A DNA stretch of 64,000 bases from Gymnogyps californianus (GCF_018139145.2 NC_059477.1:29987502-30051501), one strand, 5' to 3'. Counted from the first letter of the stretch, positions 1-15,000 are shown. The notes: generated from the letters alone by a model not told the origin. Program-made: numbers and translations.

Positions 1-2
1 AG
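1..2 (+). CDS. PTPN4: PTPN4: last two bases of a FERM exon
   Basis: The window starts AG followed by GTAAGC, a strong splice donor. The next exon begins on a codon boundary with Asp, so the preceding exon must end on a codon boundary. AG fits the end of the Lys codon expected just before Asp-Gln-Ser-Asn-Asn in PTPN4. Two bases cannot prove it, but motif, phase and position agree. Confidence 0.6.
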
Positions 3-3000
3 GTAAGCATACTATAATTTGATATAGTGTCAGTTTTATCTGGTAAAGCAAGTAGCTTGAGGTCTTGACTCAAACGATCTTAACCTGTCAGTACAGTGCT
101 ACTATTTCTGCAAAGCCTGTGAATATAATTATTTTTAGTAATTAAGACACCTCTGTTTTTTAAATATTCTTGTCCTACTCCGTAAGGTTAGAGAAAATTG
201 CAGTAGAATTTGAAGTGTACCCCACTTCATTGCTCTCTGTATTCTGCTGTTGTTGCACACATATTGAGAGATCTATAGCAGGTGTTTGATTAGAGTGCAA
301 AGATATTTCAGGAAAAATGTGCTATTTAAATATGCTTACAATATTGTTTGTTTTAGAATCTCTCCTCTCTGTGTTCTGAGATTGCAATTTCCTTTCAGGT
401 AGGAATTTAAGTTGCTGTTTGCTTTTAGTGTAGCAAACGTCAAGCCAATGTATTAGTACTGTTATTTGTAATAAACTGCTAGAATACTCTATATTGTATA
501 TTTCTTCGAAGTTGGTGGAAGACAGAAGATCTAACTTAAGAAATTAAAATTCTGTGGTATCTTATGAAGAACTTGGAGAAAACATTCAGGCTTGTCCTAA
601 ACAGGAATGAATAATTTAATTCTTACTTATTAAAACACATTTCTTTCCTTGTTAATTGAGATCTGTTTTACTATGGTATTTGTGTATTTAGAGAGATGAG
701 AATGAATATATATGAGGTTTCAAAGATATTTATATTGTTCTTCAAGTAATTTTCTCTTTTCTTTTAAAGGATCAGAGTAACAATGAAATAATGATTGGAG
801 TGATGTCAGGTGGAATACTAATTTTTAAGAACAGAGTACGAATTAACACCTTTCAGTGGTAAGGACAGCTGTTTAAGCTAATGTTTTTGTTTGGTATTTC
901 AAAACATATTTTTACCGCTACCAGTGTCACATGCTTTAAAAAAGACTGCAACTTAGTTGTAGCATATCAAGTTGAAATTATTTACCTCATGCTGTGCTAT
1001 GGGTAATTTTATGATGGGGTTTTGTCCTGTTCTGCATGCTGCGCTGTTAAATGATTGTGGTGCAAACTATAATGAATTTTAATACCTTTTTTTCTTCAGG
1101 AGTTTGTAAGCATACTTTATGTTTAATTAACTATATAGCCAGGGCCAGTGTTATGGTCTAGCTCACAGTCTTTAAAGAGACAACTGACCTTAAAAGTATT
1201 GACCGGGAGAGTGATTGCTCTTACCTGTTTTGTCACGTATAACTTAATTGCGCTGTGTGTGTTAAGTTTAATGTAGGTATAGCACTTAAGTGAGGTGGAG
1301 CATTCAGGATATTGTCATCTCTTCATCCATAGATAACCATTTTCATTATAAGGATCAAAAAAGTGCGTTTATTGTGGAAAATACTGTCATTTATTTCTCC
1401 TCTTAACTAAAATAGTTTTCAAAGCTGTTCTGTAAAAATGGAGTTATCCTCATTAAATATGTTACTCTAGTTATCAGTCTTCTTAAGTTGGGATCCTGTT
1501 CTTATTTACTCATAAGAAGGGGAAAGATCTAAGAGAAATCCTGTTCTGCACTATAACTTCTATAGTGCTCTATAGAAGGGCTCTATCACTTCTGTAGTCC
1601 TCTACAGAGGTTATGTCAGCTTCCCCAATGCTTTTTTTGGTTCCCTCAGAAGTAACCTTCCCTGGGTTTCCTTTGCCTGCTTGGAATCCACTTTGACAGC
1701 CTTACTTACTACATACATCGTTGAGTATGCTAAAGCATTCTGAGTGGGTGAAGTCAGCCGTATAAAATTATCATAATAGACATTAGTTTACCAGGCACAA
1801 AAGCTGTTTGCTCTAGAAAAACGATGAAAAGTTTTGCATTTTCATTTGCTACTGATTTTGCATTTTCATTTGCTACTAATGTGTGTGCTTGGGCAATGCA
1901 GCGCTGGACTTTTCTAAAGTTCTTGGCTGGTCTGTCATCTTCATATAAACAGATTAAATTGATTACCACAATTGAAGCTAGAAGAACTTTTCTCTGAATT
2001 CAAACTGATCCAGGCAGTTGAAATCCTTGGTTTTCTGTTGTTTTCTGTTAGTACAGGGTAAGATCCATTACCTATAATCAGTGACCTGTTTTCACTTAGT
2101 AAGTTCCCTTGCAGAGATTCAAGATGTTAATCAGAGTCTTGATCTTTCCTGCAACCCAATGAATTTTTGAGACATTGTCATTTTCTGTGCTAAGCTTAAT
2201 CTCAAGTTTTGTTGTAGGTTGTTATGTATTCTGTGGTTTACCATGCTGAGAAACAGTGTGAATGGTCAAATTCTAGTAGATTTTTGGAGAGAAAGAAAAA
2301 ACAAAGCTATGACAGAAGTGTTATCCACAGCCAGATACAATTGAACATGGTAAACATTTTGCCTGTAAGCCTGAGGCAATTACGGAGCATGTAAGTTTTC
2401 AGTCTCCATGGTTAGCTGGGTAAATTAAAACTGGATCTTGCAATGATAAGTCTGGAACTATGGTACTAGTCAGTCAGGCCTACCTTTATAATAGCGACAC
2501 GTTCTAAGAAAGATATTCTTCATCTGGTAAGAGTTTTGAAGTGTTAGAGCCATTTCTGGGTTAAGGCTGCTTTATAAATGCAATGCTGTGATAATCAGGA
2601 AGGTTTTAATTCAGGCTGCTTTTACTGCTATTATTTTTTGGAAAACAGTAATAGTAGAAATAGGTTCTATAAAACGCACTGGTAAATTACTGAGTATGTA
2701 CAATGTAAGTCATAATTAAGCTGCATGTCCCTACTGGAAGCTAGAGGTTTCTGTGAGCTCTGCTTCATATTGTTTGCATGCCAGGGATGCTGATCTAAAT
2801 TCTTAGTGTGGTTTTTATGTGTGTGTAATTACCTGAACAGTTCTTCTTTGTATTCAACCATATCAGCTGACATCAGGGATATTAATTTCTTCCTGTGAAG
2901 ACTATAGTACCAACATAATTGGTCTTTACAAAAAAAAAAAAAAAAAAAAAAGGACCACCCCCCTGCATTTCATCCTATTATAGGCTTTCTTTTGCTATGA

Positions 3001-6000
3001 GTAAGGATCTGAAATGTCAGTTCTCACAATATAGCTCAATAGTAGACCTATTACCTTTCCTTTTTAACCATAGTCATATAGCTGCTCCAGTGACACCAGT
3101 ACTGATACTTTTTCTTCTTGCTTCCACTTGCTCCTGTGCAACTGTGCAACTGGAGCTGTGTAATGTCTTCCCAGTGCTTTATGGCTACAGTGAATGTTTA
3201 GATATCCCTTTTTCAGTACTCCTGAGCTGAATTTTGATACAAGTAAGAGGATAGACATGCATGTATGTGGGAAAAAATAAAGGTTTAACTGTATTGCTCA
3301 GAGAAGAATCAAGTAAAATGTCTTTACCCTCTCCCTCTTAACTTGATATTATATCTAAATTGCATATTACGAACCTTATGATCATGGGGAGAAATGAAAC
3401 AGGAGGGAGACAAGGCAGGAATAAGGCAAACCAAAGGAGACCGCCTTTAATCCAGAGTGTCCTAACTTGATCTTCCTGTATTGTGGGTAATTCCTCTTTT
3501 TCCCAAACTGTGCTACCAGGCACAGAGACCTGGGAATCCAGGGAGTAGATCTTACCCTTGAAGACGAAAGGAGAAGAGCATGGAGTACCTCAGCCTTTCC
3601 TTTGTTACTAGATCACCTGTTCAGCAGTGGAGACACGCTTTCCTTTGCCTTTCTGTTGTGGTTGATATACCCCTGGAAAGCTTTGTTGCCTTTTGCATCC
3701 ATTGCCAGTTGCAACTGCAGTTGCGCTTTGGATTTCCTAGTTTTATCCCTGAATGCCTAGATAGTACTTCCGTGTTCCTCCTTGGTCATCTGATCCTGCT
3801 TCCACATCTTGTATACTTCCTTTTGTGTTTGAACTCAGTCAGCAGTTCCAAGTTCATCCAAGTTGGCCTCCTCCCATGCTTGCATGTTTTCTAGCACATG
3901 AGGATTGTTCTGGATTGAGAAGATTGTCCTTTAAGATTGGCCAACTCTCCTCAGTTCCTGTGCCCCAAAAGGCAGCTTCCAAGGGACTTTGGAGCTCAGA
4001 GCTCTGAGCAAGCTGGAGTTTCTTCTCCTGAACTCCAGGGTGGTTTGGTCTGCTGCATCCCTCCTCACTTCCCTCAGGATCTTTAGCTTCACCGTCTCAC
4101 AACTGCTGGAGCCAAATTTGTCTTTGACTACTAAATCTGGACAATCCTTCCTTGTTTGTGAGTTGTGCTACCAAGAGCATCTTCCCTAGCTGACTGGTCC
4201 AGAACCTGTATCAAAGAAGTCTTGGTCAAGAAATCTGGTGGATTGCTTGTGTCCTGCCTTACCACCCTCCTGGCAAGGGCTGGGGTGGTAAAGCCCTTAG
4301 TGAGAACCAGGGCTTGGTATCATGAGACTCCTCCCACATGTTTGGGTACAGTCCTCAGTTTAGACTAGGACTTTTAAATATCTCTTAATTTTAAAAGATT
4401 TATCTTATGATGTAGGATGTCTGAGATGACTGGAGTCTGGAAAATCATACTAGGAAAATATTATTGATGCCTGCCTGTTCTTACGCTTTTCCTTGGATAT
4501 ACACCATTACCGACAGTCAGAGAAAGGAAACATAGGCAGACATGCCTTTTGCTCTGGCCGAGTGTGGCTGTTCTTATTTAATGACTAACAGGGTATTAGC
4601 AGTGTGTATGAATTCTGTCTTATCTGCTGTATTTTTCAAAAATAGCTGAGATTCAGCTTTGCTGAGTCATTTCTTTGTACTTGAATGGTGACTCTTATAG
4701 GTTGAGTTAGACCTTATTGGCTAATGTTATAGTTTTGAGTCTGTTCCAAATGGTTTCAGGCTTAAAAGGCAGCTGACCTCACTCTGCCTAAATTATGGGG
4801 TGAGATTAAAAAACAGTGTGTATAGCTTTCATCCTTATCATTCTCCTTGAGTCTGTAAATCACCAAAGGCAGTAATTTCTTTAGCAGAAGAGGAAAAAAA
4901 AGAGTAAAAGGTAGTAGATTTTTTTTTATAAATGGAATAATTTTGATTTATTTTCAGGTTTTCTGTTGGCATGCTAAGCAAATCTGATATGGTGTAGAGT
5001 GTGTGCAGCTCAGTTTTTAGAAAAGGTATATATTAAAATGTTCTTTTAATTGCCCTGTACCACAAAATTTTAGAAAATTAATTATAACACACTTCTGGTA
5101 AACTGCAGCCTAAATAGTCTAATAAAACTTTTTTCTGTTTTTTCCACAGTCAGACTACTGTAATCACTAGTGTCTATCCCATCCAGCAAATGTAGGACCC
5201 ATCCCTAATTATTCTTAAGCAATTGTTTGTCACAGGAGGTGTTAAGAAAATTGCTGCATTGCCAATAGAATAACTTGATTTCAGTAGATAAGTTGTAGCC
5301 CCCTTTATAGTTTCTAATCCTTGAGAAACTAACTTCAATAGCAACAATTTGTTAAGAATTGGGGAAAAAAAAAACCAGGACAAAGTTATAGCTGCTGCTT
5401 TTTTTTTTTTTTTTTTACTTATGGCAAAGCTAAGAAAGAAAAAAGAAATGGGGAAAGATTTAAATAAGCATAGTTTAAAGGCCAATATTCACAGACTCCC
5501 TTTATGTTATTGGAGATAGAAACCCTCTCAACAAATTAGGACATCCAAGTTAGGTTCCTGCACTGAATAATCCCCTGGAGAAAAATTTTTCCATTTGATT
5601 TAGTTAAGAAGATAATTTCTATATATAGATATCCAACTTAGGTGTCTGTTAATGTTTTGCTTTGCATCCTTCCTAGTCTAGAGGGTTTTTTATTCAACAA
5701 GGTGATTAATATGCAAGTAGTAATTCCAGTCACTATTGAGGTCCCTGTATATTCTTCGTGAATAAGTTTACCTCAAAAATTGTAGCACTATCTTCACTGA
5801 CTTTTTTTTTTGTTTTGGGTTTGTTGTGGGTTTTTTTTTGTTGTTGTTGGTTTTTTTCTTTCTTTTGTAGCTTTACCAAGCCAATATAGTAACTTTAAGT
5901 ACAGGGACCATCAGAGATGACAATTCAGACTAGTAAGGGTGCTCTGTATAAACATGCTGTGTAAAAGGTTGATTGTAACCCCTGAAGAGTTCGATGTGTA

Positions 6001-9000
6001 ATTTCTCACAAGTTAACTGTGTGATATAGATTCTCTTTTCCTTTGAGTTTCATGACAATTGTCAGCAAAATCTCCTTTGAGTGAGATAGCATTTGAATTT
6101 AGTGTTCTACAGTTTGCAATATCATATCAGTTGTTCCTTTTCAAAGTCGCAGAAGTTACTATGTTTTTTCTCGTTACAATTGTAACCTTGCTTTTATTCT
6201 TGACCAAAATAATACTCCTGTATATTTAATAAAGGATGTGCACTATCCTAATATTGCATTTCTTTGAAAAAGTATATAATTAGATTGTGATGGAAATATG
6301 GCTTGTCTTTTCCCATTTAGCATAACTAGCATTGCAGTGACTGTTCAAAATTGCTGGAATTACTGTCAGCATCTCGTATGTTTATAGATAATCTGCAAGA
6401 TGAAAAGATCTGTAGGCTGATTTTTCCGTCATGATATTTGAAATGTTTTTTCCTCCTCATAGCGTGATGATTTTTTTTTTGTTTTGTTTTTTAACTTTAT
6501 GAATACCAAGATCGCAAGTCCCTATCTCCGGGCTTATGTCTTGTCTTAGCTATTTTACTAAAACAACTTCTGGTTATATTTAAAGACATGTAAGAACATA
6601 GAGAAAGAATGTCTTTCAGAAATCAGGTGAAGTTCAAAGTATTTTTTCATATTCTAGGGGATAACGAAAGCGGTCTCGGAAAAGAGAACATCTGGTTGGA
6701 ATGACCTGGGGATAGAATAGCTCTTTGGACTTTGGAACTGGGAAAAGATACTTAAAATAGCGACTGCCTGGCGTTTAGGATGGAAACAAGTGAATTTGAT
6801 AGACAACATAAATATATGGCTCAAATTTCAAATTATACAAGCTGTTTTATATAATCTTTGATATCTTATTTTTTGTCTATGGGAATTTCATGGAAATGAA
6901 GTGAAATCTGTTCTCTCTAGAAAGTATATTTTCAGTAGGTGTATTTAAGCCTTTAACCATGATTCAGTATACTAAGTGTTTAAATATTGTGATTTTATTT
7001 TCGTTTAGGTTGAAGATTGTAAAAATTTCTTTTAAGTGCAAACAGTTTTTTATTCAACTTAGGAAAGAATTGGTGAGTACTGTCTTAAATTTCATCTCAA
7101 AAAATGAGCGCAATGAAATTTCTCCCCACTGCACGTCTGCATTATACTGGCCGATATTGAGTTGATTCTTGCCTTTATCTTCAATTAAAAGTCCAGTTTC
7201 ACCAGCATTCTGGCTATTTCAGTTCTCAAATGGGCCATTATAAGACTTTTTTTCATTTGATTTGCCTTATATTTTAGATATGTTTAGTTTTACATTTGTA
7301 TGCAGGAAATGTAACTTGCTTATATAAGATCAATGTTGGAAAGGTTGAAAGTAAATCAATATTAAATTTAAATTTCAGAAGAAACCAAATTAAAATTAAA
7401 GGTAATGCTTAATGCTGCTTCAGTTGTATATGTGCTTGTAAGTAAATGTTTGATTAAAACATGCTGATTTGTATGATTCAGATTTAGTAATGCAAGTTGG
7501 CTTTATTACTTAAACAGAAGAGATAAGAATGTCTTTGCAGTTTTAAATTACGGTAATTTTTTATGCGTACTTCTACATTTGTTGGGGGAAAAGTTGAAGC
7601 TTTCTGTGAAGATTGTGTATGTTTCACTGCTTGTGGTGTGTGTTTGCTACCCTGTGAAGCACCGCAGGACCACTGTGCATTTAATTCAGCAAGAAATGGA
7701 TTGTTCCATGCCTCCAAGGGATTAGTCTAAACCCATCACAGACATATCACTGGGGAAAGATGGAGGAATTAATTAAAAATATGACTATGTGATTAACTCA
7801 TCAGATTAGTTAAAAGGTTTTGTGCAGTTCTTACAGCTGAAAGGATTTGAAGACCTGAAATGCAAAGTTACTGACTAGATAAAAAAGATGGATTCTAGGC
7901 AGAAATGCATCCTGAGTACTATAGGACTATTCCAGATTTAGAGACAATATGGTTAAACAAGAAAAATATAAGGAGGAAACACCTGTTATATCAGATCAGG
8001 CCAATGGCTGGTGACTAGTAGTGAAAACAGGAGTCAAACTGTATATCTTAAAAGCAGATCCTTTAAAATGAGGCCTAGGAGTTTGCAGTTTTCACAGATG
8101 GAACTACCTGACCACATGCAGACACTTCATTGTGTATTAGTTGACAGGAGAATTTTAACCTGTGTGCTTGGAGCAGCGTGAGTAGCTATCAGTTCAGAAG
8201 TAGGGTAACAGGAGTTAGAGGATTTTGGGGTAATTATGTGTAGACAGAAATGAACTTTGGCTATTACATGAAATAAACGGGAGTATTGGGCAACATGAGC
8301 AGACATCATGCAACATGAGCAGAAAAATGGTAATGATACAAAAAAAGAGGGGGGGGCGGGGAATATTTCATCGTGGTGACACAGGTATTTCTTAATACCC
8401 TGCGGGAGTTATAGGCTGGTTCTGAAAGGCAAACTGATCTCTGACAGCCCAGAGGTCAAATTTTTTCTTGATACCAGTGTGTGTAACTTCCATTACAGTT
8501 GCAGGAATGTTGTATTTAGATCTGAGATGAGAATTGGGGTTTTTATTTGGAATTCAGAAATTATGAACTGCAATTGTTTTCTAAATCAGAACTTGAGGAA
8601 AAAGCTGTAGTAGCAGAGTTCAGGACCTTGAAGATTGAGATACCGAGATAAAAAATTGGATTGCGTACTGTACTTGAGTGTTTTCTCTATTTTCTGCAGA
8701 AAAAATTCTGCATATAATTGAAGGTAATATAAAGATAGCTTTCTCATCTTGTTTTTTCTGTTGCTTTTTAATACTCTTCATATTGTTACTTGCACCAGAA
8801 TGTAGTACATGTAATGAATGTGATTTCTCTTCTGAGACATCTTATCTAAGCTAACAAATCAAGAAGCCTTGTACTGTTTTTCTTTAAGCTCTGTGTATCA
8901 GATGAAAACTGATGGCAAGAACTTAATTTTCATTCATTTCAAGTCATGAATATCTTAAGATCAAAGCTTACATTTGGCTTCCAAAGAAGGCATACTTAAA

Positions 9001-12000
9001 CTAAGTTTTTAATCAAACCTAATATTAAAATTATTTCCAGAGTTACTTTCCCTGAGTAGACTCATAGGATAAGATTCATCTCACCTATATTCAGCTTCAG
9101 TTAGGTTAAAAGAACATATTTTCTGTTTCATGATAATTAGCTAACCAGAGCTAATCATTAGACTTCCTCTATAGTAACCAGACACATGTGAAGGGTGAAA
9201 CATCTTGCATGAATTGGAAGTACGTTTTAGGATGCATTAAGTTGCTCTCTGGTGGTATATGCTTACTTTACAATAAAGGGAGCCTAAATGGCTCTTTTTA
9301 GGCAGCAGAAACTAGGTGAAGTGACTCAGTGATTGCACGTTTGGTATGTAAAATATCTCTGGTCCAGTGCTTTGAGTGTATGTTTAAAAGCACCGATTTA
9401 TGATACGGCAGTGAAAATACATTCATGGTATGCTGATGATTTGTTTCGAAGTTGTGTGTAAGTATATAACAAATTGTACAGCTGAGTAACCATATTTATT
9501 CTGATGCAAAGCTGAGATGCTGTAGGATATTAAATTAGTGGACTTGGGAGAGGAGTTTTCCAGTGTTTTTATTTTTTCTGAACTGCTGGGCTACATATGC
9601 TTTTAAGTAGTCCTAAACAGATATTTTTCAAATACTGCTAATGAGTGTTGAGAGCTTTTAATTGCAACTGTCCTCAAAAGTGCAAGTGCCTTATCTTTAA
9701 TCACCTATTAAATTTATTCCCTGACTTGGCATTGCTTAGAGGCATCAACATAAGTAAAGAATTATTTGCCTACTTTTAATAGATTATATCTGTGTTTAAA
9801 TAAATCACTTGAAGTCAGATGAAGCAGTTTGATGTCAAAGTCATTTTCCACTGGTAGCATAATACAATCTTGAATGGAAGCTGGTTGTGTATTCTGACAA
9901 TTATATAGCTGGAGCACACATCTACTGGAGTAGATTTTCTTTCCATTGTTTCTTTATGATTTTGTGGCGGGAAAAGAATGTTACATGTATGACTTCTTCA
10001 TCCGACATTAGAAGCTCCCTGAGCCATAAGTTCAATGCCAGTTTTTTTCACAATATTTTTGTTTATTCTGCCTATTCCATATGCTGGTTCCCTTATGTGC
10101 TTTGAAGCTGTTTGAGAATAATTCAGTAGTTTCATTTTTCTAGATGTTTCCCTAAGCTTCTCTGGTTTTAGTTAGTTGCAGCCTTGGCTGTTGTAATGCC
10201 AATAGTCAGCATCAAACTCTTAAAGCTGTCCAGCATGCTTCAGTGGTCTTGATTCTTTGACAGCCAAATAAGCTGTTCAGCATGTTCTTTTGCTCTTTTA
10301 GAGCCCAGATGTCCACTGAAAAATACTTGAGTCTGTAAAAAAACCAGTATCATGGGGTTTGTCCATAACCAAGACCGGGTTTCAGTGAGTGGCCAAAATG
10401 ATTTTTTTTTTTTTTTTTAAATTATAGATTATGTATCTGAAGTTTGTGCTTTGCATTTTTTCTTCTTACTGGCTTTTAGAAAGAACTTGGGCTAGAATCA
10501 CAAGGTGATACATGGGCTTATCTGCCCAAGTACATACTTGATCTTAAGTGACACTGGCGTTCATTAGATGCCTAGTTGATTGTTGCCTAATCCTATCAAA
10601 GTTTCTGCAGTTGGGTTTTTGCCTGAAGAGCAGATACTGTTGGCACAATTTGTGTTGCATTTAAGCTTCCACAGGACTTTTGTCCACTATTTGTGGAATA
10701 TCTTGAGTCTCTGGAGCATCTGCTGCTTATAAAGCGCGAGTCTTTTTGTCTCTCTGAGATGAGGGTAGGGAATTTTTGCTTTGTTCTGGCATTTTTCTTT
10801 GTTTAGGCAAAGTGAAAGAGACCCACAAGAGAATATGTTTTTCAACCCAGTTTCTCTCCTGAGCAGTGAGAGATCTGCTCTGAAGTCCCTGTTTCAAATC
10901 AGGCAAAGGTGGATTTGAATGAATGTCCCCACCTAAGGTGAATGTTCAAGGGCTGAGCTGTTGTATGTGAGAGGGGCACTAATATCCATTTTGCTTTTTT
11001 TGTTTGTTTTTTTGTCCTTTTCATAAAAGGAACCACAAACATGACTTAGACTTTACTTTGCCCTATCCCTCCAGTGTTTCTTCTTGGATTCTGTAGGTAG
11101 CCTGCCACGTGGTGTACACTTGTAAGGTTATGATTTAAATTAACTTACATGGTGGTATTTGGCTTACCTGTGGTTTCACGCTTGGGCCCTGAGCCTCATC
11201 ACCGGTATTGCATTCCAGTTGCTTCACTCTTCTCCCCCTCTGTAGCAAGCAGACTGTTTTCCTTTCTCTAATAGGAACCATGAACACAATTAGTAAGATA
11301 GTCATTTCAGAGCAGAATCCAACTGTGACTCCCTGAGGTAGTCTTCTAACACTGTCTCAACAGACCTAAAAGCCTGAAATGCCTGTATGTCATTGTCATA
11401 CCATAGAGCATTCAGCATCTTCCTGAAGTCTTGTGCTATAAAAACATTCTCATAGGCTGCAGTATAACCGTCCTGTTATTTTATGTGCTTTTGGCTGAAG
11501 TACCATGGACGTTATAAATGGTCTTACGCTGAGCCCACATTGATTCACGCCTACTATTTTCAGGGAAAACAGGGGCAATCTTATTCTAAATCCAGCTGCC
11601 AGACAGCAGTAGAACCAGGGCTTGCACCCCAGAATCATCAGCAAAGATGAATTTCAAGTGCCCAACTTAACATTTGGCTATTACAGAACCTGCAAGGGTG
11701 GATAGGAAAAGGTTGGGTGCACTTAGGAGCCAATATCTTAACTCTTCTTTACCTTAAAGATTGATTCCTAGCTGTAATTGAGATGAAGGGTAGGGTTTGA
11801 GAATCAGTTCTCTCTGCACTGCAATGAAAGCCTTAAAAGCTATGAATAGAACTATTGTTAAGGTACCTTTAAAGCTCTAACACACCAAGTTCCTGTGAAA
11901 GTGCTGTTGTGCATTACAATTAAGCTGATCTAGCTGCAGCTCCTTCTCATCATGCGATACCAGCTCCTCCTTCATGCTTCATGCCTGATCTAGTGATCAG

Positions 12001-15000
12001 ATGGTGGCATGAGAATCAGATCAGCTTGTTCTCTGGAATACAAACTAGGGTAAACAAGCAGGAATCCCCCCCCCCCAATTGTAATGCTTTGAGTGACATG
12101 AAAATGCATGATCATCAGCTCATATAACTTGTCAAATTCTCTTTTCCAACAGTGTAAAAGGCTGAGCGAGCATTAAAATTTGCTACATCATGTGAACTTT
12201 TTGTTGTCATCTAAAATCTTAGCTGGTTTGTCCTTCACTGGGTCCAGATGAGGCAGTCCATAATTTTATAGTTGCTCTCTTGCAGAATAGTAATGTATCT
12301 TGTTTATATTATTGTACATTTACATTGTTGATAAAGCCTTTTTTAACTGAATAGGTAATGGACTTAATTTCTCTTACCTTGTTTGTGACTTTTAATTTTT
12401 AAGTACTTCTGTTAACGTGTCTAGAAAATACAGGGAACAGTTGGCAATACTTGGAAATTAAGAAAATAGATATAAGTAATTTTTGTAAATTGAAGTAAAA
12501 TATCAGGTTTTAGTTTCTTGCATATGATTTCTTGAATTTCATCACTAGATACTCAGAATTTGCTGCTTACTTTTTAAATCCATTTTATTCTTTACCCTAA
12601 ATTCATAATGTGGCTCAAAATACACACTGGGATAAGAGTTGCAGGTCTGTGTCCCAGTATCTCAGCAGATGTAAAGATGAGCAGGCTAGGAAAAGCTTAA
12701 CTTGGAAAAGGAGTTTACTGCTGAGTGAAAACAGTTAAGGTGTGCTAAATGTTGTGGAGGATTTAGTACTGTGAAGAGAAAGCAGAGAGCTGATGATGTT
12801 TTCTGACCTACAAAGGTTGTAATCAAGCTCCCTCAGCAGGCAGAATAGCTTAGCTTGCTTTGCAATTTCGCTTCTTTCCTTTATCAGGAACCTAATTAAT
12901 CATTTAGAAGTTGGCACATCAGTTGCTCTTGAGATCAATACCTGTTCCCAATCTCTAATTGGCATGTGTACATGACAATTCCTTCTCTTAACTGTAGTAA
13001 TCTTGAAACAGGGAGGCACGTTGCCGTTGAGTTCTCAAATCACAGAAATTTTTTAATGTAGTTTGGGTCCTACCTTTTGGGACCATTTCTTCCCATCTAG
13101 ACTTGTTTCAATATCACTGAAGAGACTGTTAACCTTTGAGCAGGTTCATTTAAAAAAAAAAAAGGGGGGGGGGGGAAATTCCTTTAAAGAAAACTTAGAG
13201 GTATTTAAAAAGGGTTTATAATACATAAAGTTAATGTAAAATTAGAGAACCACTTCAAAAAGGATAATTTAAAAAAAAAAAACCAAAGCTAACAGTATTT
13301 ATCTTAATTTCAAAAGTAACTGGGAATAATTTTTATCTGAAATAAACTTTTCTCGTTTTTAGCATGAATCTAGAGAAACGTTACTGGGATTCAATATGGT
13401 GAATTACCGAGCATGTAAGAATTTGTGGAAAGCTTGTGTTGAACATCATACATTCTTCCGTTTGGACAGACCGCTCCCCCCTCAGAAGAACTTTTTTGCA
13501 CATTATTTCACTTTGGGTTCCAAGTTCCGGTACTGGTAAGTGCTGATTTGAGATATATGGGAAAGAACATAAGAGAACAGGCAACTCATCAATAAACACA
13601 GGGAATTATTTAGAATCTATATTAAAAGGTGCCATAATTCAAGTAGCTTTTGAATCCTGCAACTGTTCCCCTCCCCTGTTGGCCTAAGTTTCAGATGTTG
13701 TCAGTAATTTTCTAGGATAGCTTGAAAATACAATTATTGTATTATTTGTGGTTGTTATCGAGCTAGTACTCCGAGGTTGCCTCACAGGCTGCATTTCTTC
13801 GCCTGTTTACCTGCTGGGTTATGTTTATCTTAAAAATGTTGTCTCAGAACTTCAAAGTCTTTGACCTGGTGTTTTTGAAAACTGATGGATCTCAGATCTT
13901 ATGTGAAGCAACAGCAACAAAACAGAGCTAAATAAAGATCAAATAGAAATCAATGATAAGAAGCTTCTACAAGTAAAGCATGCTTAAGCTAGATGCATAC
14001 AAATAGGACTTAGGTGAAGACACAAGACATACGTGTTCTGCACCAAAACCATAAGTTTAGAAAATAAGGAGAAAATTAAGTCCATAACTTTTAAGGATGA
14101 ACTTAACATAATAGGGAAAAAGTTTGGAGGTGCAAAGAATGACTGTGGAATAACTATAATCGCCAAGTATAATTTCTGTTCTAACAATGGAGTGCGTGGT
14201 GTTGGTTTTTAGTGTTTTATGCTTTTTATAAAAAAAAGTTCAGTAACTGAGTTAACTGTCTCTGCAAGTAATGCAGAATGCCAATGGTTTAAATCGTGCC
14301 TGAAGTAGAGAATAATGGAGCTACTACTAATCATCTGTCTAGAATGGCAAGTGTCTGTGATGTACAAAGGGAGATGATGAAAAGCTAGAAAACACAATAA
14401 CAGACTATTTGTTACACTTGTGAATTGCATAAATGTATCAAGAGGAAAGTAATTCAGTGGCTAAATTTTTATACAATCTGTTTTTTTGGCCAGCATTCAC
14501 AGCACCCATTTGAGAAAAAGCATTCTGTGATCCTGAACAGTGTTTCAGACTTGGTTCAATGTTGCTGTAGTGAATTTGGGGGAGCTTTTTCATTTCTGTA
14601 AAGATTTCGAATTTGAGTCATTGTGGTTACTATTACAGAATAGCTCTTTGATGATGACATTCAACTTATGTTAATGTAAGATGAAAAGAGAAACTGCATA
14701 AAAATGAAGAAGGTCATTAAAGTTAATGAAGCAGCCAAAAGGCTAGAATTTCTGCAAGTAGTTTGAGAGATTGTTTAGAGGCAGCATAATAGTAGTAACA
14801 TGGCACACAAGGAGAGGTTAAGGGCACTAGGCTTGTTTAGTCTGGTGAAGAGGAAGCTAAGGGGGAATTTAGTAGCAAGCCTAAAGCGACTTCAAGGGCA
14901 GTGTCAGAAATGATGGAGCCGAACTTGTGCTAGTAATGGCAGGTGATAGAACAAGGGGCAACAGCCACAAATTTCACCTTGAAGGTTCTAGCCGGACGGT

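Larger units (their letters stand above)
859..7008 (+). other. PTPN4 intron (6.1 kb) with CR1 remnant and local duplications
   Basis: Holds two related small hairpins (1557-1610), a 24-bp tandem duplication (1832-1879), an A22 tract (2930-2951), an antisense CR1 endonuclease remnant (about 3575-4345), poly-T near 5400-5416 and a TTG/T-rich stretch (5800-5868). About 6655-6790 is slightly richer in GC and CpG but not recognisable. The remaining open frames are short and unconvincing. Confidence 0.6.
7073..13362 (+). other. PTPN4 intron (6.3 kb)
   Basis: AT-rich. It contains a G-rich tract at 8348-8361, poly-T near 10402-10418, a C11 run at 12066-12076, an A12G12 tract at 13152-13175 and A-runs near 13272-13282. 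About 10850-11000 resembles a decayed tRNA-type SINE or CR1-related segment, but too weakly to name. No exon or RNA gene found. Confidence 0.5.

Noticed and set aside
3580..4368. Series of plus-strand frames (up to 104 codons)
   Set aside because: They lie opposite the CR1 endonuclease remnant and are shadows of it.
10850..11000. Possible tRNA-type SINE (similarity of GGATTTGAATGAATGTCCCC to reptilian SINE tails)
   Set aside because: The match rests on a short, diverged stretch; too weak to list as an element.
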